From: an uncultured Planctomycetota bacterium
Lineage (GTDB): Bacteria; Planctomycetota; Phycisphaerae; Sedimentisphaerales; Anaerobacaceae
Direction: 5' to 3'
Assembly: GCA_903927855.1 (NCBI GenBank)
Contig: CAIYOL010000113.1
Span: 1 to 9,701, forward strand
DNA: 9,701 nt
The notes below the pieces were generated by a model, which did not search any database, was not told where the DNA came from, and saw nothing but the letters and a program-made list of their open reading frames with translations. A program made the position numbers and the translations under genes. Positions 5,575 to 9,701 of this stretch are shown here, piece by piece (the first letter of the stretch is position 1; every line of letters starts with the position of its first letter).

Positions 5575-5982
5575 ATGAATATCATTTTGAACTCGCGTGA
5601 AATCAGGTGGGGGTGGATGTTAATCGTTATCATTGTTTCTTTTGCTGCTGTGTTCGGAGCAAGTGTTCTGTTGGGCGAAAGCGCCCGGAACAACTGCCTT
5701 TGGGCCATTGTTATAAATGGTATTGCTGCCTGCGGCGGTATTGTCCCGTTTATATATGCCGGGCTGTTCAAGCCATCTATTCCGGCGTATTACCTGCTGG
5801 CCGCAAGTGTAATAAGACTATTGCTTGCGGTAATAGGAAGTGGTGTTATATTATATTTCGTGAAAATTGATGCGTTTTGGTTCGCCGTGTGGGTAGGAAT
5901 GCTCTACCTGGTGGTTTTAATGTTGGAAGTCCGCTTTTTTATCAAAATGCTGACCGGACGCAGTGAGGTTGACAAAGTTTGA
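5575..5982 (+). CDS. AtpI-like ATP synthase accessory membrane protein
   Basis: The 135-residue product has four predicted membrane spans (about 13-33, 42-63, 71-95 and 100-124) joined by short loops, the layout of the ATP synthase I chain family. Arg81 sits at the start of the third span, and LEVRFFIK closes the fourth. Such proteins are non-catalytic and aid assembly of the membrane sector, particularly the c-ring. The ATG lies 12 bases after the atpZ stop with no clear ribosome binding site, so expression may depend on upstream translation. Its TGA overlaps the TTG start of atpB. Sequence conservation in this family is low, so the call relies mainly on topology and on lying between atpZ and atpB. 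Confidence 0.7.
   Translation: MNIILNSREIRWGWMLIVIIVSFAAVFGASVLLGESARNNCLWAIVINGIAACGGIVPFIYAGLFKPSIPAYYLLAASVIRLLLAVIGSGVILYFVKIDAFWFAVWVGMLYLVVLMLEVRFFIKMLTGRSEVDKV
5965..5968 (+). promoter_or_regulatory. Ribosome binding site that supports the TTG start of atpB
   Basis: GAGG at 5965-5968 lies ten bases before TTG 5979, inside the end of the preceding gene. The alternative in-frame ATG at 6006 has no comparable site, so the TTG is preferred. The TTG overlaps the upstream TGA as TTGA, a coupling arrangement. Confidence 0.45.
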
Positions 5983-6791
5983 TTATTACGCGATTAGTTA
6001 GTGGTATGTTAGCCGATATTGACCCCCTCCAGCCGGTGGTGCCGGCGCAGCTATTTACATTTTATATTGGGCATTGGCGCGTCGTGGTAAGCAATCAGAT
6101 GTTTATGGTTTTCCTTTGTATGTTGTTACTTTTGATTTTTATGCCTCTTGCATCGAGGTCGAAAGGGATGGTCCCCAAAGGGGCGAAGAACTTAATCGAA
6201 TCGATTTGCATGTTTTTACGCGAGGAAATGGCAAGACCGGTTCTGGGAGAAAACACCGACCGATACATCGGTTTTATCTGGACGTTGTTTTTTTTCATAC
6301 TGAGTCTCAATTTGCTCGGGATGGTTCCATTTGAAAAGATTATCATGCTTCTGACGGGCAGAGAAAATCATTTCGGCGGTGCCGCAACAGCCAATATTTG
6401 GATTACAGGGACGATGGCAATAATTACGTTTTTTATGACGCATATAGCCGGGGTCAGGCAACAGGGACTCTGGCGGTATATCGTTAACCTTGCGCCGCCG
6501 GTGCCGTGGTGGATAATGCCGCTCGTATATTTTCTGGAAATCATAGCAGCGCTTGTTCGCCCTTTTACTCTGGCCGTCCGATTGTTTGCCAATATGGTAG
6601 CCGGTCATATAATATTGGCTGTAGTTCTTGGCTTGATACTTCTTTTCAAAAGTTATGAAGCTGCAGTTGCGGTTCTGCTCGGCAATTTGGCTTTGTCGTT
6701 TTTAGAGTTGCTCGTGGCATTGATTCAGGCGTATATTTTTACGCTCCTGTCAACTCTTTATATAAGTTTTTCAGTTTCATCAGAACATTAG
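5979..6791 (+). CDS. atpB: ATP synthase F0 subunit a
   Basis: Subunit a forms the two half-channels that carry protons to and from the c-ring in the cytoplasmic membrane. The 270 residues hold five or six hydrophobic spans. The family core is RPFTLAVRLFANMVAGH (194-210), where Arg201 is the essential arginine matching Arg210 of E. coli. The last span has FLELLVALIQAYIFTLLSTLYI, with Gln250 matching the conserved glutamine of helix five. The start is taken as TTG 5979, which overlaps the preceding stop and has GAGG upstream; starting at ATG 6006 would remove nine residues and no core element. The stop precedes atpE by 28 bases. Length is normal and no key residue is missing. Confidence 0.93.
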   Translation: MIITRLVSGMLADIDPLQPVVPAQLFTFYIGHWRVVVSNQMFMVFLCMLLLLIFMPLASRSKGMVPKGAKNLIESICMFLREEMARPVLGENTDRYIGFIWTLFFFILSLNLLGMVPFEKIIMLLTGRENHFGGAATANIWITGTMAIITFFMTHIAGVRQQGLWRYIVNLAPPVPWWIMPLVYFLEIIAALVRPFTLAVRLFANMVAGHIILAVVLGLILLFKSYEAAVAVLLGNLALSFLELLVALIQAYIFTLLSTLYISFSVSSEH

Positions 6792-6819
6792 ACAAGGTAA
6801 TTTTGGAGGTTTAGATTTT

Positions 6820-7089
6820 ATGATAAGTTCGGGAATCGGTATTTTAGCTGCGGTAACTCCGGAGGCTTCGTTGGCGGTCCTGGGGGCGGTAATTAGCTGT
6901 GCGATTACAATCATCGGTGCCAGTTTTGGCATTGGCTGGATAGGCAGCAAGGCGGTTGAGTCTGTTGCCCGCCAGCCTGAAGCAGCAAATCGGATATTCA
7001 CGACAATGATAGTATCCGCTGCTCTTATCGAAGGAGTGACGTTTTTCTCGCTGCTGCTTTGCGGCTTGATTATTTTTGGAAACCGCTAA
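6820..7089 (+). CDS. atpE: ATP synthase F0 subunit c
   Basis: This 89-residue hairpin protein oligomerises into the rotating ring of the F0 motor. Two membrane helices (about 15-42 and 60-86) flank the polar loop ARQPEA, with the invariant Arg51-Gln52-Pro53. Glu71 in ALIEGVTFF is the ion-binding carboxylate. The glutamine that completes a Na+ site in helix one of Na+-type rings appears to be Ile38 here, and the Ser-Thr after the glutamate is Gly-Val, so proton coupling is predicted. GGAGG (6805-6809) is the strongest ribosome binding site of the operon, in line with the many c copies needed per complex. The glycine-rich first helix (GASFGIGWIG) is normal for the family. Confidence 0.94.
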   Translation: MISSGIGILAAVTPEASLAVLGAVISCAITIIGASFGIGWIGSKAVESVARQPEAANRIFTTMIVSAALIEGVTFFSLLLCGLIIFGNR

Positions 7090-7107
7090 GAAGTTAAGGG
7101 TTCCAAA

Positions 7108-7677
7108 ATGCGGTTGAGGATTTCAATGGCTTTTCTGATTATATTTTTTGCGTGCAGTGTTGCTGCGGCCTCCGAGGGCGGCCAGGTTGCGACAGGGCCA
7201 AACATTTTCAGCGGCACGTTTGCAGATGCGCTGTGGACTGTTGCGGCTTTTGTGCTGCTCGTGGCAGTGCTGGGCAAGTTTGCCTGGAAACCTATACTCA
7301 GCAGACTCGATGCCAGAGAGAAATACATACGGGAGCAGATAGATACTGCTGAGAATGCCCGCAAAAAAGCCGAGAAACTGCTGGAGGAAAACAAGCATCA
7401 GGCTTTGCAAATAGTTATGGATGCCGCGAGGCAGGCGCAAAAAGAAACTCAGGAACTGACCGAAAAGACGCGTTTAGACGTCCTCGAAATAAGACGCAGG
7501 GCACATGAGGATATCAGTCATGCGCGTGCCGCCGCATCAGAGCAACTATGGCAGCAGGCAGGTGATATTGTTCAGTCACTTGGTAGTGAAGTGCTGAAAC
7601 GGAATATCACGCAGGAAGATAATCAGCGCTTTATTGACGAAGCCGTTCTCAGGCTGAAACAGAAGAAAGATGAATAG
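7108..7677 (+). CDS. atpF: ATP synthase F0 subunit b, with N-terminal signal peptide
   Basis: Subunit b is the peripheral stalk linking the membrane sector to F1. The 189-residue protein opens with a signal-peptide-like stretch (MRLRIS, then a hydrophobic core to about residue 15, then VAAAS near 18-22), a probable cleavage region. A true membrane anchor follows at about 38-57, then KFAWKPILSRLDAREKYI, the family's typical membrane-exit segment. Residues 70-160 are a long charged, Ala- and Gln-rich coiled coil. Cys16 lies close to the predicted cleavage site, but the residues before it do not make a good lipobox. An AAGGG site (7096-7100) lies seven bases before the ATG. The C-terminus overlaps the ribosome binding site of atpH. 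Confidence 0.9.
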   Translation: MRLRISMAFLIIFFACSVAAASEGGQVATGPNIFSGTFADALWTVAAFVLLVAVLGKFAWKPILSRLDAREKYIREQIDTAENARKKAEKLLEENKHQALQIVMDAARQAQKETQELTEKTRLDVLEIRRRAHEDISHARAAASEQLWQQAGDIVQSLGSEVLKRNITQEDNQRFIDEAVLRLKQKKDE

Positions 7678-7689
7678 AGGCATATACGC

Positions 7690-8262
7690 ATGAAAGCCCT
7701 GGAAAGTTATCTGGAAAAAACCTACGCGGCAGTGCTTTTTGAGCTTGCCGATGAGTCCGGTGCGCTCCATGTGGTAAAGGATGATTTGGATTGCTGGACA
7801 GGAATCTGCGATATGGTGAAGGATTTTGAGAGATTTATCATTTCGCCGCATTTTCCATCGGAATACAAGCAGCAGTTTGTACGCAAAATGTTATCCGGCA
7901 AAATTGCTGATTTAACCGTGGATTTTCTGGTGGTGGTAATCAGGCACAATCGAACAAAATTTTTGTCGAATATTATTGCCGAATACAACAGACTGTGGGA
8001 TGTCCGCGAAGGATATTGTCCTGTAGAAGTTACAGTTGCAAGGCAGATAAGCGATGATGAGGCTAAAAAGCTTGCAGCCGATATAGCTTCTGTAATGGAT
8101 TGCAAAGTTCTGCTCACGCTGACAATTAATCCGGAAATTTTAGGTGGTGTGATTATCCGTTATGACGACAAAGTCATTGATAATACTGTTAAGGGCAGGC
8201 TGCATAAGGCGGTCGAAACCATTATAAAACGTGGAAAAGGCAGGGAAATAAATGAAGTTTGA
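7690..8262 (+). CDS. atpH: ATP synthase F1 subunit delta (OSCP)
   Basis: Delta attaches the peripheral stalk to the top of the F1 head. The 190-residue protein begins with a helical N-domain in which [11 protein letters not shown] (10-20) matches the family's R-Y-A-x-A-L-F-x-x-A opening. It ends with the OSCP signature [25 protein letters not shown] (147-171), with the conserved Gly-Gly and Asp-Asn. TAGAGG (7675-7680) lies nine bases ahead of the ATG and overlaps the stop of the b-subunit gene. The stop overlaps the start of atpA by 11 bases (8252-8262), another sign of coupled translation. Confidence 0.93.
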   Translation: MKALESYLEKTYAAVLFELADESGALHVVKDDLDCWTGICDMVKDFERFIISPHFPSEYKQQFVRKMLSGKIADLTVDFLVVVIRHNRTKFLSNIIAEYNRLWDVREGYCPVEVTVARQISDDEAKKLAADIASVMDCKVLLTLTINPEILGGVIIRYDDKVIDNTVKGRLHKAVETIIKRGKGREINEV

Positions 8263-9701
8263 TGTCCGTGAAATCGGAAATATCCTTAAGCAGGAGATAA
8301 GCCAATACAAGAGCAAGCTCGATGTCTCAACTGTCGGACGCGTTGTCGGAGTCGGAGATGGCACCGCCAGCATTTATGGTCTGGACAACGCAATGGTTGC
8401 TGAAATGCTGTTGTTTGAGAACGACATTATCGGAGAAGCATTCAATCTTGAGGAAGATTCAGTCGGCGCAGTGATTTACGGTGACTATACGAAAGTAAAG
8501 GAGGGGTCTGATGTACGGGCTTCTGGACAGCTGCTTTCTATTCCTGTCGGAGAGCAGTTACTGGGCAGGGTGGTTGACCCTCTGTGCAGACCGATAGATG
8601 GCGGACCTCCCATAAATGATGTGACCAGACGCACTGTCGAATCCGATGCGCCGGGGGTTGCGCAGCGTCAGCCGGTCAACCAGCCTCTGCAGACCGGCCT
8701 GAAAAGTATCGACTCTATGATTCCTATTGGAAGGGGACAGCGGGAGCTTATTATCGGAGACCGTAAAACGGGCAAAACCGCAATTGCCCTCGATGCAATA
8801 ATAAACCAGAAGGACAAAGACGTGATTTGTGTGTACGTCGCTATCGGGCAGAAGGATTCAACCGTCGCGGAAGTTGTTGAAACCCTCAGAGGGCACGGCG
8901 CGATGGAGTACACCGTTGTGTTTGCAGCCCCGGCGGCGGAAAGCGCTCCGATGCAATACATAGCGCCTTATTCCGGCTGCACCTTGGCGGAGTATTTCAT
9001 GTATGAAAAACACCGCGATACATTGTGTGTGTATGACGATTTAAGCAAGCATGCTGTTGCTTATCGTCAATTAAGTTTGTTGCTGAGGCGTCCGCCCGGA
9101 CGCGAGGCATATCCGGGTGATATATTCTATCTGCACAGCAGACTCCTGGAGCGCAGCGCCAAGCTCTCCGATAAGTTAGGCGGAGGGTCGCTGACGGCGC
9201 TGCCGGTAATTGAGACGCTCGAAGGACAAATCTCGGCTTATATTCCGACAAATGTTATTTCTATTACAGACGGACAAATTTATCTGCAGAAGGATTTATT
9301 CAATGCAGGGATGCGCCCTGCTGTTGATGTCGGTATTAGTGTCAGCCGTGTTGGTGGTAATGCACAGGTTGAAGCGATGAAAAAAGTTGCCGCCAAGCTT
9401 CGGCTGGATTTGGCGGCTTATCAGGAGCTGAAGAGTTTCGCAAGGCTGGGTACCGAACTTGATTCTGCCGCACAGGCGCAGCTCGATAGGGGAAACCGAA
9501 TGGTGGAGCTGCTTAAGCAGCCGCAGTGTGCCCCTTTGAGCGTCGGCAGACAAGTGATTACTATTTTTGCTGGTTCGAGCGGCCTGCTCGACGACGTGCC
9601 TATCGCGTCGGTCAGCCGCTTTGCGGAAGAGCTGTTGAAGTGGCTTGCCGGAAAACATCCTGAGTATATTCAGGAAATTGACACAACCAAAGAGTTCAGC
9701 G
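8252..9701 (+). CDS. atpA: ATP synthase F1 subunit alpha, 3' end cut by window
   Basis: Alpha forms the non-catalytic nucleotide sites of the F1 hexamer and supplies the arginine finger to the catalytic beta sites. About 483 residues are present; family members are near 500-515, so only a short C-terminal piece is missing past the right edge. The N-terminal beta-barrel contains [17 protein letters not shown] (28-44). The Walker A loop is GDRKTGKT (169-176), the Walker B region is [11 protein letters not shown] (258-268), and [10 protein letters not shown] (356-365) is the alpha/beta signature, with Arg366 as the arginine finger in SRVGG. AGGGA (8242-8246) precedes the ATG at 8252, which overlaps the delta gene. 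The frame is open to the edge without lesions. Confidence 0.95.
   Translation, partial: MKFDVREIGNILKQEISQYKSKLDVSTVGRVVGVGDGTASIYGLDNAMVAEMLLFENDIIGEAFNLEEDSVGAVIYGDYTKVKEGSDVRASGQLLSIPVGEQLLGRVVDPLCRPIDGGPPINDVTRRTVESDAPGVAQRQPVNQPLQTGLKSIDSMIPIGRGQRELIIGDRKTGKTAIALDAIINQKDKDVICVYVAIGQKDSTVAEVVETLRGHGAMEYTVVFAAPAAESAPMQYIAPYSGCTLAEYFMYEKHRDTLCVYDDLSKHAVAYRQLSLLLRRPPGREAYPGDIFYLHSRLLERSAKLSDKLGGGSLTALPVIETLEGQISAYIPTNVISITDGQIYLQKDLFNAGMRPAVDVGISVSRVGGNAQVEAMKKVAAKLRLDLAAYQELKSFARLGTELDSAAQAQLDRGNRMVELLKQPQCAPLSVGRQVITIFAGSSGLLDDVPIASVSRFAEELLKWLAGKHPEYIQEIDTTKEFS

Overview
This window joins a gene-poor, repeat-rich accessory stretch (about 1-3950) to a conserved bacterial energy-metabolism operon (about 3957 to the right edge). 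The organism is a bacterium. A planctomycete of the Phycisphaerae type is my best guess, from a b subunit with a signal peptide, small GC-rich CCGCC/GGCGG hairpins scattered between genes, and moderately AT-rich accessory genes. This is inference; there is no rRNA or other marker gene here.

Region 1 (1-809) has no convincing protein gene. It holds a 10-base tandem repeat, an ACAGAAT-like simple repeat, CCGCC/GGCGG hairpins and two diverged copies of a 58-base repeat. On the minus strand, a near-consensus promoter (TTGACT, 17 bases, TAAAAT) points leftward into a compact three-hairpin segment and a weak terminator-like site. I read this as a candidate small RNA of about 100 nt, possibly a decayed tRNA-like element.

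Region 2 (810-3637) carries six small or medium plus-strand genes of hypothetical type. The most informative is a 345-residue protein at 1790-2827 that looks like an EVE/PUA-like modified-base reader fused to a PD-(D/E)XK nuclease, which suggests a modification-dependent restriction enzyme. It overlaps by four bases a previously uncalled 59-codon gene (1614-1793) with a strong Shine-Dalgarno site. A zinc-ribbon protein lies just upstream, and two unrecognised small proteins follow.

Region 3 (3638-3956) is intergenic. It has a nested, branched inverted-repeat structure, a perfect GC-rich palindrome and a strong sigma70-like promoter (TATAAT, 17-base spacer) just before the next gene.

Region 4 (3957-9701) reads as one operon: a single-domain malic enzyme, then atpZ-like and atpI-like small membrane proteins, atpB (a), atpE (c), atpF (b), atpH (delta) and atpA (alpha, cut by the right edge). 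Gene junctions are 4 to 28 bases or overlap. The c subunit has the RQP loop and an essential glutamate but lacks the usual Na+ ligands, so the enzyme is predicted to be proton-coupled. The gamma, beta and epsilon genes would be expected just beyond the window.
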